Below are positions 12,501 to 24,600 of a stretch of DNA of 28,994 nt, one piece after another; position 1 is the stretch's first letter, and every line of letters begins with the position of its first letter. The position numbers were made by a program, and so were the translations under genes. The notes below the pieces were generated by a model. It saw nothing but the letters and a program-made list of their open reading frames with translations, had not been told where the DNA came from and made no database searches. Origin of the DNA: Apostichopus californicus (Eukaryota; Echinodermata; Holothuroidea; Aspidochirotida; Stichopodidae); contig JAIPMN010003574.1 of assembly GCA_020650975.1 (NCBI GenBank), positions 1-28,994 of the forward strand. Direction: 5' to 3'.

Positions 12501-15500
12501 CAGTCCTTGCATACAGCCTACGAGTACAATTAAATTAATACCGTAGAATTTGCTGAATTATCATCAATATATATATTCAATCAGAAGGAAAGTGACTCCG
12601 GCAATGACTGAAAACAAACAGGTGAGTCGTGGGGCAGTATTAAATTGTTTTCCAAAATTGTAATAATTTAGGCAGAAAGGATTATCATGCTAAAGTAATA
12701 TGAGATTCGAGGTAGGTAGAGTATTCAAGGAATGCTATAAATACAACAGGTCTGCAAGAAACATGACTATATAATATAATATATAAAATAATAAATACCA
12801 TATATTAAAAGTGCTGTTATCATGAAATAAAACATGCTCAAGAGCACTGTACAAAAGAATCAATATATACCTGGAATATAAAATTACCAAACTTAAGAAA
12901 ACCTCAAAGTAATAACTGTTTTAACAACAGCAATAAAAAGTAAGACATGATATAAGGCAGGGTAATAAACCACAATAAAGAACATAAAAAATATAAATAA
13001 ACATAAAAATGGGCACAGTTACAGTATGTGAATAAAACAATGACTAGATTTATTAATCAATCAAAATAACTATATCTAATATCTAATCTAATATCAAGCT
13101 GTTAAATCATATGTCCTCATCATATGACTAGTATTTGCATCACAAGGTGTTGCAGTGCATGATGAGTAGTCCTGTGACTTGGAAATATGCCACTATATAT
13201 AATCAATATGTGGTTAAGGCATATATATTACTATGAGTCTGGTTTAATAAAACATATCTACAATATATATATGGTGGGCTACTTGAGTTTTGTGAGATTT
13301 TGGATCCCGACTAACAGCTGGAATATTCTTAACAGTTTTGTGCATTGAAAAAATTTGAGAAACTTTGTGACGGACGAGATTACCTACCAGGAAATCAGCA
13401 AAGTAGTAAGTTAGACAAACTGTATGTTCAGCTTTAATAAATCTATCGCAGTTCACTTTCACATGTGGTCATGTCGCCAAACATTCCAAGTTTTTAACTC
13501 ATGACAAGACTCTCAATATTTACCCAACCCAAGATGATGCAAAAATTTTGGTTCTGTTCTCCATCGAATGAAGGTTTAAATATATATATACAAAATGAAC
13601 GGGAAAAAAATTACTGAATTTGTTTCGATTCGTGAATAATTCATCACCCGTGGCCTCCGCCAAAAGCAAATGAGAAAAGCTTCAAAAGTTTTCAAATTAC
13701 ATTTTTAATAATTTGGAAATGAAAGTTGGCCTCTAGAGTCGATCTAGTGTACTAATTTATGTATCCCATATTACAGGATTTTAATATTATCCACAACAAA
13801 AAATAAACCAAAAAATGCCTTAAAATGTTCCTTTACAACATGCTGACCAGTCCTTTTTGTACTAGACTAAGTTTATATACTTCAGGGTTGTCATCATAGT
13901 GACTCATACCTTATTCTTCTTCTAATCCTGATATAGCATTTTATTTTCATAAAGCCTACATCATTTTCTAACCTTTCAGTTTTATTTCCATTAATTACTG
14001 TAGATCACCAGTACTGTACATTCCTGTATTATGTACCTACTGTAGGTATAAAGTTATATGCACAAAACTAACAAACATCCTGTTTCATTGACCACAAGGG
14101 GGAAAAAAAGACCTAACTTGTGCAATATAAAGATAAAGAGACGTTTGCAAAACAAATGTACAGTATTCTTACAATTCTGTACTGTTTCAATTTCTATACA
14201 TGTTAGATTACAGAATAGGGAACTTCCCCTCTTTACACCATTGTAGGTAGTGGTCACTATTTCCTGTGCGGTGCTATAAAATATGTTCTTTATTAAGGTA
14301 TGGTACAAGGAAGTTGCAAAAAAGAAATAAACTCTATTGCAATGTTATTTTAAGAAATTGCTCACCAAACTTCAATCGGGAAATATCGTAAAATTTCTTG
14401 GACTGTACTGCAATGGGTTTGCAAAATTGTCAATGGCAAAAGAAATGATATTTGTAGATCAGTAGGCTATCAGAACCAGTTGGTTTCCATATTAGTTGTT
14501 CATAGACAGTAGTTAAAAGTTCTGATTCATAACTAGGCACAGTTGTAACTCTATGACACACACTTGGGAAGTATCTCTAAATGTCTCTGTGAGCCCAACA
14601 GCATGATTTGTTGGCCTGTTTTCCTCTCTAACCCTCCGTATCTTGCCCAAAATCTACGTTATATTTCTGATCATATATTTTGGATTCCACTGAGTGCTTA
14701 ATTTCCATATCTTTCTTCTTGATTGGTGGTCTATGTTTAATCTTGATTGCACTCTGATATAATATGAAAGACCTTCTGTAAATATGGCATGTTAACCGTA
14801 CGGTCATCAGTATTGCCTAACCCTTCAATTGAACTTTAATCCAGGATGTGAAACAATTATTTGGAATTATTGTACTGAGGAATTAACAGTATGGTAGGAA
14901 GTTACATATACTGTAGTTCAGCTTTCAGTTGTGAACTGACTGTCATCATTATTGCCTAACACTCCCCCTCCAATCCCCCAAATATGCTAATGTAATTCAA
15001 ATAAATCAAGAAGTGAAACACTTAATTTGGGAAAGTCCAAAAATTAGTTCCTTGAACTGAGTATTCTATGTAGGAAAGTACAGATAGTAATTTAGCTTTC
15101 AGTTGAGAACTGACTGTGGAACAGCTTGCTTGTTAGCCGGGGTTAAGAACAACTAAATCCTTTTTCCTGATTACGTGGTATGGGCCACTACAGCATGTCT
15201 TGGATTTATATTGATATATCACAGTGTTAATGTTAACTTACAAAAGCAACTGTTGCTGGACATCAATTTTATGGTAAGGTCATATAAGAAGATCTGGGAG
15301 TTGTAACATAAAGCGGACACCTCATGCATTCTTCGGAATAGGCACAGGGGGAGGAGAAGGGGGGGGGAGGGATAGGGTGTTTAAATTATATTTTTTGGGC
15401 AGATTTCCTTAACTTTATGTTAGACCTATAATATTTAGGTATCTTTAAGTATCTTCTATCTGACTCTCCATGTGTATGAAATATTATCATTGATGGAAAG

Positions 15501-15577
15501 AAGACTAAAAGTAACTTGTCAGCTACCTCTGTCATGGCCAATTTCCGTTTTTCATGAATGAATGCCAATAAATGGCA

Positions 15578-15622
<45 letters not shown>

Positions 15623-18600
15623 ATGTCTGTCTGTCTAGCTATCTGTCTAGCAGTGTCTGTCTAACTTGCTGTCTGTGTCTTTCTAGCTGTCTGTCTATCT
15701 ATCTATCATTTTTGTATCATGTATATAATACTTATAGAAGATTATAGGAAGTCGATTTGGATCATCAAGGTTTTTTTTTAACACTATCGGGGAGTAATTT
15801 ATAATCCAGTAACTCATCGCATGGGATGGGGCAAATTGCTCGGTACGAGTGCAAAGATAATCATAGAGCTGTTTGTGTACATGCAGGAACCATCAGAGCC
15901 TATAAAACTGCTATCAATTTTTAGCGCAATATCATACCCTGCTATTTGATATGTACAATGACAGTAGACAAACCATTCAGACTCACATGCTTCTGCCTGT
16001 TGACTTCATTTCTCTGATAAGGGCCAACCTTGCTCTTACCAATCCATGTTTTAAAAAACATACGGGTACCGATGTTTTGCCAAACTCTGAGCTCATCGTT
16101 AGATGTTATATACTAAACTTTCTAGTTTGAGAGTAACCTAAAGACTCCTCTCTTTACTTTGTTCATTTGATGACTGCGATTGGCTTGTTCTGTTAAGCGC
16201 CCGATTTGTGTCTGATTTGGCATTATATATTATAAAGTCCGATTTCTTATTCTTATCCTTATGTTTATTTCGTATTATGTTAAGCACTGCATTAATTACA
16301 GTACAGAGACTGACGGGTAAGTACTGTACCAAGATTACAATATTACAAGATCCCAAAGAGTAATTGTGATGGTTTGTTGTGACAAAATCATCGATGATAA
16401 TCATATCAAATGATATCAAATGCAACCATTATTTTTTCCACAAATTTATTATGGAAGAGCCAAAGGTGGATATTAAAGCAGCCTTTCTTCTAAGCTGGAA
16501 AGATTTGGAAATATTTTTAGACATTCCATCAGTTCGTTTGATATCGAAGTCACACTTGGGGGTTTGGTATCACAAAATGGAAGAGCCGAGATGGAAAGCT
16601 TGATGATGTTAAAGCTCACAGACTGAGACTGAAACAATGTTTGAAAGCTTTCGATAAAATATTTTGACTTTCAATCGTTTGATATTGAAGTGGCACATGG
16701 GTTTGGTATCACAAGTGGCAGAGCCAAGATGGAGACCTTGATGATGTGAAAGCTCACAAATGAAGTTTAAACCATTTTTGGAAGACTTGGAAATAATATT
16801 AGACATTCGATCGGTTTGATATTGAAGTCTCACTCGTGTTTGGTTGTAGGTTAAAACTAATTCTTCTGCACCAACAGGAGTGTTGCTTAACATCAACTGA
16901 TGTTCAACAGTCTCAACCGACATACTGCAAGTATCTCCTTTGTTAAACACTGAATTAAAATACTGTACCCGAGAAGAAACTGCGATGAACTTTGTCAAAA
17001 GCAGAGAGAGTAATGCCAACAAACAGATCAGTTTTGTCGATTTTATAGGTTCGACTTGATTGCTTCACAAAAGTCTTAACATCCCACGCCAGCAACTGAG
17101 TTGATTTTAAGGTTTTGACAATTAAACACGACTGCCTGTCTAAGATTTCAGTATCACAGGCATCTATATAGTCCACCACCTCTGGTTGATTGAAAGTTCG
17201 CAAAGCAACTAATAATAACCATCCAAAGTCTTACATAAATACCCCGAGCTCTCACCGTAACAATCTGTCTTCGGTGGAGCTTCTTCACATCATCGACGAC
17301 GTGGTTATAAATAGCTCTTATCAACCCTGGATGGAGATTGCAACCTACTTCCCTTATGTTGATGACAACCCATTTGAATATGTCTTTCTTTAAGATCTCT
17401 TAAACATAGATGACTATTTTTGGAAAGCACCAATTCCAAACCAGCTAACCAAGAATTACTGTTGGATGCAAAACCATGCTTACTTTGAGCATGGCCAAGT
17501 GAAGATGATTTCTGATCCTTCTGAATTCAGCAGAAAAATGACAAGATTCGATCAATCTCATCAAATTCCACTGTTTCACATTTCGCTTACGAGGATCGTC
17601 GGGGGAGCCGTTACGAGCATAAATAATCAACCAAAGAGTGCTCGAGAAGTAATCGAGATGAAAAAGTATTTGTACCCGGTACCTTAAAATGTTGTACTCA
17701 GACACTGGTACTCTGTGCTCGGATCCTAAAAAGCAGTAAACAGACTTTGGTACTTGTCACTCCGATTCTTAAGTACTCGGAAGTACAGTACTTGGTACTA
17801 GGATAAAAAGTACTCGACTTACAACACAGATTACATCTTATTTATTTTATGAAGTTTAGAGTTGAATGTTTACAGTCTTGTTCAAGGCCAAGGCCTATGG
17901 CACTACAGTGCACCACATCTACGTGTCCCCTGGGAGGACTTCCCATAGGGTGCAGCCACAAACCGGTGCACGCACTACATTTACAAGCCCCCTCGCAAGT
18001 CTCCATTTATACACCTAGATTAAGAGCGGCGATGGAGGATCAAGTGCCTTGCACAACGTACTGTGATGATCTGGTCGGGACTCGAACCTGCAATCCTTAA
18101 ATCGCTTCTCCATTGCCACAATCACAACACCCACATTCTAATATATGTTATGATTAACAAATGCTGCCAATCAACTCAATAATTTGTATTGACTGCTCCA
18201 TGCATGCACTCACGACACATTCATAACCTTCTGTCTTCTTTCTTTTTTTCCCTTTTCGTTTCTTTCGTTTTCTACAGCACCATTTTAATTAAGGATCGTA
18301 CTGTGCAGTTGGTAGAGAGTTCCAAATAAGGGAACTGTTGTCTGTTCACTGATATCGATAAGGTAAGCCACTATTGATTCTAATAAGTTAAAATTCAACA
18401 AACCACGTGACAAAAAAAAACACAATCTGATTCTGTTTAGCATAAGGCAGAATCATGCTAGACTCTTAACCAGTCACTTGTTATGAATGTCATGTAGCTA
18501 TAAATGGCACACCTGTATGAAACGCCAAAACCGACACAAAAAGAGCAGAAATGTGACCAATGACCACATAATGACCAAGAACAATTTAAGTCCTTATGTG

Positions 18601-21600
18601 GCACATAATTACCAAGAACATTTTATTTTACCATGCGATCCTCACACTGCCACATCATGACTGCCAATACCGACAATATTCACAAGTCCTTAATGGGGGA
18701 TTCACATATCGCCACATAATGACTAACACAGTTCGTTAGTCCTGATGTGGCGATTCGAGTATTCACATCAGGACTAACGCAGCTCGTTAGTCCTTAGATG
18801 GAGATATGCGAGTATCCACATAAAGACTAACAAATATTGTCGGTTTTGGCGCACAGACAAAAATTAGTCGATCTATTCTCATGCGGTGGGGCTATTCGAA
18901 AAACGTGTCGGTTAGAGTGCATAACTAGAAACGTTGTATACGCTCTTGTATAGGGAATGCAAAGCAGTAATTATAGTGTACAGCTACTAGTGCGGCGCTG
19001 TAGCTAGGCCTAGCACATAACCTACAGTATGTACAAACAGATGAACATAGAAACACCCCGCATTTGATTCTGTTCCATTGCAGCTCTTGTCATGTCATTC
19101 AATGGGGCAACTACCATATTATAATTACAGTACTTAGGTAAACAAAATATTAAGGAGCAGGAACAAAATATACGTCGAAAGTATTATGCTAAATTTATAA
19201 CTACTGTGACACTAACAGGGCGCATATACTGTGAATCAAAAAAATGAAAGCAATGGCTAAAATTTTAAAATATTAAAATACCATAACAAGTATACTAATT
19301 AATGTCTATAGCCTAGGCCTAATTTGCATCTTGAGTTCGATTAGTGGATCTGTTCGTTATGTGCTAGGCCTTGCTACAGCGTCGCGCTAGTAGCTGTACA
19401 CTAACTACTGCATTGCATTGCATTCCCTATATTAGAGCGTATACAACATTTGTAGTTACGTGCCTGAACCGACACGTTTTCTTGAATAGCCCCACCGCAT
19501 GAGAAATGATTAACTAATTTTTTGCTTTGCGCCAAAACTGACAATATTCGTTAGTCCTTATTTGGATACTCGCATATCGCCACGTAAGGTCTAACGAACT
19601 GCATTAGTCCTGATGTGGATACTCGAATCACCACATAAGGACTAACGTCCCTACTGTATTTGGCGATATGGGAATTCCACATAAGGACTTGTAAATATTG
19701 TCGGTATTGGTGGTCATTATGTGGCAGTGCTGGGATCACATGATAAATAAAATGTTCTAGGTCATTATGTGGAGGTGCTGTTTAGTGCCACACAAGGACT
19801 AAAAATTGTTCTTGGTCATTGTATTCACATAATGACTTAGGTTTCCATAATTTTTTTTCTGCATTTTTGTCGGTTTTGGCATTCTATACACCTGTACTTC
19901 TTACATGTACACAAAAAACAAAGGCAATGTACTATCGCCATCTTCGATGTGTTCGGTTGATACTTGGCTGAGATCATAAACTGATGAGATAGAGAGATAC
20001 AAAGCTATCTGCACATAACCAATAATTTGACCTCAAGTTGACTTTTGCTTTCAGTTTTTCACGATCGGTTTACAGTTCACAGAATAGGTTTCTGAAACTA
20101 TTATTTTACAAAGATTTGCCAAACTTAAGACAAACCCAGAATGATATATATTCCATATTTGTATTTTACAAAAGTTATATATCCCCTTTATCCAATATAA
20201 AATCGCTGTATGGCGCTTTACGATAAAACGTACAAGACAAGAACATAAACCATAAATGAAATGTAATATTGTTATCAAAAGGTAAAAAGGGATAAATAGT
20301 AGAAAGGCAAAATAACTGCCAAATTCAACTTCATGGCAAAATTAAGCTTTAAATGAAGTTAATGAACTTAAATATATCTTTAAAAATATACACTATTCCT
20401 GAAATCAATAAAAAGGCAGCTCTAAAAAGGTAAGTTTTCACATGTGTTTTGAATTCATTAATATTTATTGCACACTTGGCTAAGTTATCCAGTAAATCAT
20501 TCCACACTGTTGCGGCTGAATAGATCAAAACACCTGGTCCTGTAAGTACAGTAGATGCTCTGATAACACGTTAAGTTAATTGTTTTTCGGACCGAAGAGA
20601 TCTAGTTGGTTGATATTTATGCACAAGATCTGTAACGTAGACAGGGGCTAAACCATTTTAGAACCTTATAGGTATGTAAATGGATTTTGAAACTGGACCT
20701 GGAATGAACCGGAAGCCAATGCAAATGACGCAACACAGGCATTATGTGCTCATATCTATGTGTGCGACTGACAAGCCGTCCTGCGCAATTCTGAACGTGC
20801 TGAAGTCGGTCAGTAAGCTTATAAATATGAGGCAGACCATTATGAAAGGCATTACCGTAGTCCAATTATGATGTCACAAGGGCATAAATCAATGTCTTAC
20901 AAGCTTCATCATTAGTATACCGCCTGATTTTTCCAATATTACGGATGTGCCAATAACATGACCTTGAAATGGAGTCTATTAGGTTTTCCATCGAAAGATT
21001 GTTATCAAGCTGCACACCCAAATTCCTCACCACTGAAACAGGACTTATGTAGCTCAATCCCATTTTTGTACAAATATTTTCAGAGGAATTGCCCTGAAAC
21101 TTTGGTGTGAAAACGATGAGTTCCGTTTTTTCTGGATTTAGTTTCAAACAATTTGCCTGTGCATCCAATTGATCACATATGAAATGATGGCATAGTTTAC
21201 ACATGAAACAATAAAGAAATGTTTTTCTTTCCCACTGAATGCCTACTGAGTTTGAACTTAGTCATTATAACAAGTCTACAACCACTTTCTATCCGTTGAA
21301 TACATGGCTCTGATTGGCTGATATGGCAACATGTGACCACTTCCGACAATACATTATGCACGAATACCAAGTAATATGGCATGTTTGAAAGGTACACAGA
21401 CAGTCTGCTGTTGCTAGGTAACAGGGATCAGTGTCACTGTCAAGGACATCCTTCATACAAACATCCTTCATACTAACAGTCAATGGAGAAGGCTGACTAC
21501 ACTTTACAATGTACTAACAGTAAATGCAGTGAAGCTGACTACACTTTACAATATTCTAACAGTCAATGCACTGAAGCTGACTACACTTTACAATATACTA

Positions 21601-24600
21601 ACAGTCAATGTACTGAAGCTGACTACACTTTACAATATTCTAACAGTCAATGCACTGAAGCTGACTACACTTTACAATATACTATCAGTCAGTGCACTGT
21701 AGCTGACTACACTTTACAATATACTAACAGTCAATGCACTGAAGCTGACTACACTTTACAATATACTGACAGTCAATGCACTGAAGCTGACTACACTTTA
21801 CAATATACTAACAGTCAACACTGAAGCTGACTACCCTTTACAATATACTAACAGTCAATACACTGAAGCTGACTACACTTTACAATATACTAACAGTCAG
21901 TGCACTGTAGCTGACTACACTTTACAATATACTGACAGTCAATACACTGACGCTGACTACACTTTACAATATACTAAGTCAATGCACTTTAGCTGACTAC
22001 ACTTTACAATATACTAACAGTCAATGCACTGAAGCTGACTACACTTTACAATGTACTAATAGTCAATGCACTGAAGCTGACTACACTTTACAATATAATA
22101 ACAGTCAATACACTGAAGCTGACTACACTTTACAATATACTAACAGTCAATGCACTGTAGCTGACTACACTTTACAATATACTAACAGTCAATACACTGA
22201 AGCTGACTACACTTTACAATATACTAACAGTCAATACACTGAAGCTGACTACACTTTACAATGTACTAACAGTCAATGCACTGAAGCTGACTACACTTTA
22301 CAATATAATAACAGTCAATACACTGAAGCTGACTACACTTTACAATGTACTAACAGTCAACGCACTGAAACTGACTACACTTTACAATATACTAAAGGTC
22401 AATGCACTGAAGCTGACTACACTTTACAATGTACTGAAAGTCAATGCACTTTTCCAATGACCCTCGGCTGACAAAATATTCAGAATGGATATTCCACACT
22501 TTGAAAACTTGATCCCCCAATGCCCAATCTGGATAGTAGTTAAAAATTGAGCAGACAAAAACACACTGTATGTAGCTCACCGTAGTAATGTCTATTTATT
22601 TAAATAAAGATGAAAAAACGGTGGTGACATTTACCGCTCGACATCTATTAGAAAATATTAAATAAAAATAAATAAAATTTACCTGTAGATTAAAAGGCAC
22701 ATGACATTCAAACGGTTGAAAGACTTTGTTCAGTACAGCACCGGTCTGTAAAAGTTCGGCAGCTCTGAAGGAAATGAAAGGTTTAGTAAATGGTGAATAA
22801 GTGAACCGGAATATTAGGACAATCAGTTTGACTGGGCACACCACGCCTGCGACCTGAAACGGCTTAAATGCTTCCAAATTTTAGAGTTCTGCATGCACAC
22901 TGCATGGGATTAAGTTTGCCAATTTTCAAGGCACGCCAGATTTGGATACTGTTTCTACAGTTAACGGGACAATTTAAAACCGAAAAATGCTCTGTAATAA
23001 AAGATTTAGAGAGGGATGCCTTGCCAACGAAAATTTTTTTTCTATAACCGTTTACAGATCAACATCATATCCGTAACGTGAAAAAAAAAAAAGGCCTGTA
23101 TTTACTGCTTATAATAATGAGTTGCTCCCATAAGCCTGTACAGTCACAGATGTGTGCTGTGATTTAAAACAATAATGTAGCTATTATTGTGAATTTCTGT
23201 TTTTTTGACCAGAGTTCAAGTCTGAAAGCACTGTACATTTTGGAAGTAGTCAACCTTGTTTTCCCCAAATGCTTTCATAACAACGCAACAAGTGCCATTG
23301 TACCGGACAAAGGAACCGTGGTGTTTTGTTCAGAAGTCTACAAATGTGATGTTTATGTACTTTGTTTGATACTAGAATATGAATAAAAGTCTACGTGCAT
23401 GAACTGTGTATCAAATTTTTTTGGATTCTTGCCAAGAATTTTTCAAGTACTCCTTGCGTCAGTGGGCTTTATTACAGGATTGATTACATATTGTTATCTG
23501 TGTACAAACAACGTACAAAGTCCAGTACAAGGCAAGCAGCTATTTGCTTCTTCCAGGGATCCATTTGAGCAAGTCAGAAAACTTGATAAAAAAACACAAT
23601 GAAACGATTGGGGAATGATTGAGGGATTCAAGGATAGGTCTCCAAATGCTTTTAATAAAGTTCCTTTATTTGTCAAGTTTATTCTAGTCTCTTGTTTTAT
23701 ACATGAGGAAGTTTTTCATATGGAAACTGCAACACGTGTCTATTAGAATTACAGTGCTACACCACAAGCGAGCTCTTACTGGAGGGCCATGCTAAAGATA
23801 ACTAGAATGTGGTGCATCATTTCCACAATGACATCTTGTCAGGTACCCGATTACCGAACCAACTTTGGTCGTTCGGTACCTGGTTGCTCGGCCAACTCAA
23901 AATCTTCAGATGCCTCGTTACAAATTTAGAACCTCGTGCAGGCACAATGTTCCTTAACATTATGTACAGTACCATGTACTAATCAGCCATCTGGAGTATT
24001 TAGGCTTACACTATTTGTATGTTTGACCTCATTTGACCTATGCTAATCACCAAAACAGTAAGTATCTGAAGCTGACAGGAAGACTAACATACAAACTTAA
24101 AATTTCAAAGTCCAAATTGACACCCTTTTCCCTCTGCCTCTTATGCATTTGTTTGTATCTTCACTAAGAATTACACTGGTCTTTTACTCACTGAATAAGG
24201 GCCTTCACAGACAGTATGGATTGCAAGCAAGCTGTACCATGAGTTTAGAGTATATACCAACTTTGACCTCTATCTTTTAACTCTACCAATGAATCTTGCT
24301 GAACGATGGTCAACCAAGATTCACTCTTGCAATAATTTATCGTACTCAGACAGATTCAAGATTTCTGATGACCTGGTATGACCATGTTTTCTTTTTGCAA
24401 TCACTAAGGTGGGGGCCCAGATACATGTGCTAGTACAAATTACCAAAATTAGATCTGGCTAAAGACAATCAGGATAGGTATTCGTTTCTGCTTGGTTAGA
24501 ATGTAATACAAACGAGTTATATTAAATTGGTCCTCACCTTCTGAGCACAAACGGATTATAGAAGTATATCTTGAGAAACTGCCTCTCACTTGAACGGTAC

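Larger units (their letters stand above)
18518..19887. mobile_element. Foldback / Mutator-like non-autonomous DNA transposon with arms of about 530 bp
   Basis: The left end TGAAACGCCAAAACCGACA mirrors the right end, whose reverse complement is TAGAATGCCAAAACCGACA. Similarity continues inward for roughly 530 bp on each side. The innermost blocks around 18984-19021 and 19356-19402 still match at about nine bases in ten (AGCTACTAG...CTAGCACATAAC). A 9-bp direct repeat, ACACCTGTA, abuts both ends. Each arm contains smaller hairpins built from GTTAGTCCT-ATGTGG words and their inverses. The middle part, about 19046-19339, is AT-rich and non-coding, so no transposase is present. Long inverted arms plus a 9-bp duplication fit Foldback elements or non-autonomous MULEs. 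Confidence 0.88.
10297..22682 (-). other. REV3L intron 4, 12.4 kb, repeat-rich
   Basis: This intron is as long as most of the rest of the gene in the window. It separates exon 4 (ending VPFNLQ) from exon 5 (starting FFIDYNLYG), which are contiguous in the protein. The insertions listed separately between 14800 and 22450 explain much of the length. The part from 10300 to 14790 is AT-rich with only short spurious frames, and I recognise no gene in it. Confidence 0.88.
22765..24537 (-). other. REV3L intron 3
   Basis: This 1,773-bp intron is mostly unique-looking AT-rich sequence. On the opposite strand it holds a small membrane-type open frame (23399-23602) followed by an AATAAA signal; see the separate entry. 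No mobile element was recognised. Confidence 0.85.

Noticed and set aside
15562..15747. Cys-Leu-Ser-rich frame
   Set aside because: It is produced entirely by the CTGT microsatellite.
20038..20278. Short frames on both strands
   Set aside because: They fall in the 3' UTR-like part of the LINE fragment and resemble nothing else.
21483..21824. 113-codon plus-strand frame of 14-residue repeats
   Set aside because: It is a by-product of the 42-bp satellite, whose period is a multiple of three. Later units break the frame, and no promoter or homology supports it.
21483..22448. CRISPR-like array
   Set aside because: The repeats are head to tail without unique spacers, and the context is a eukaryotic intron.
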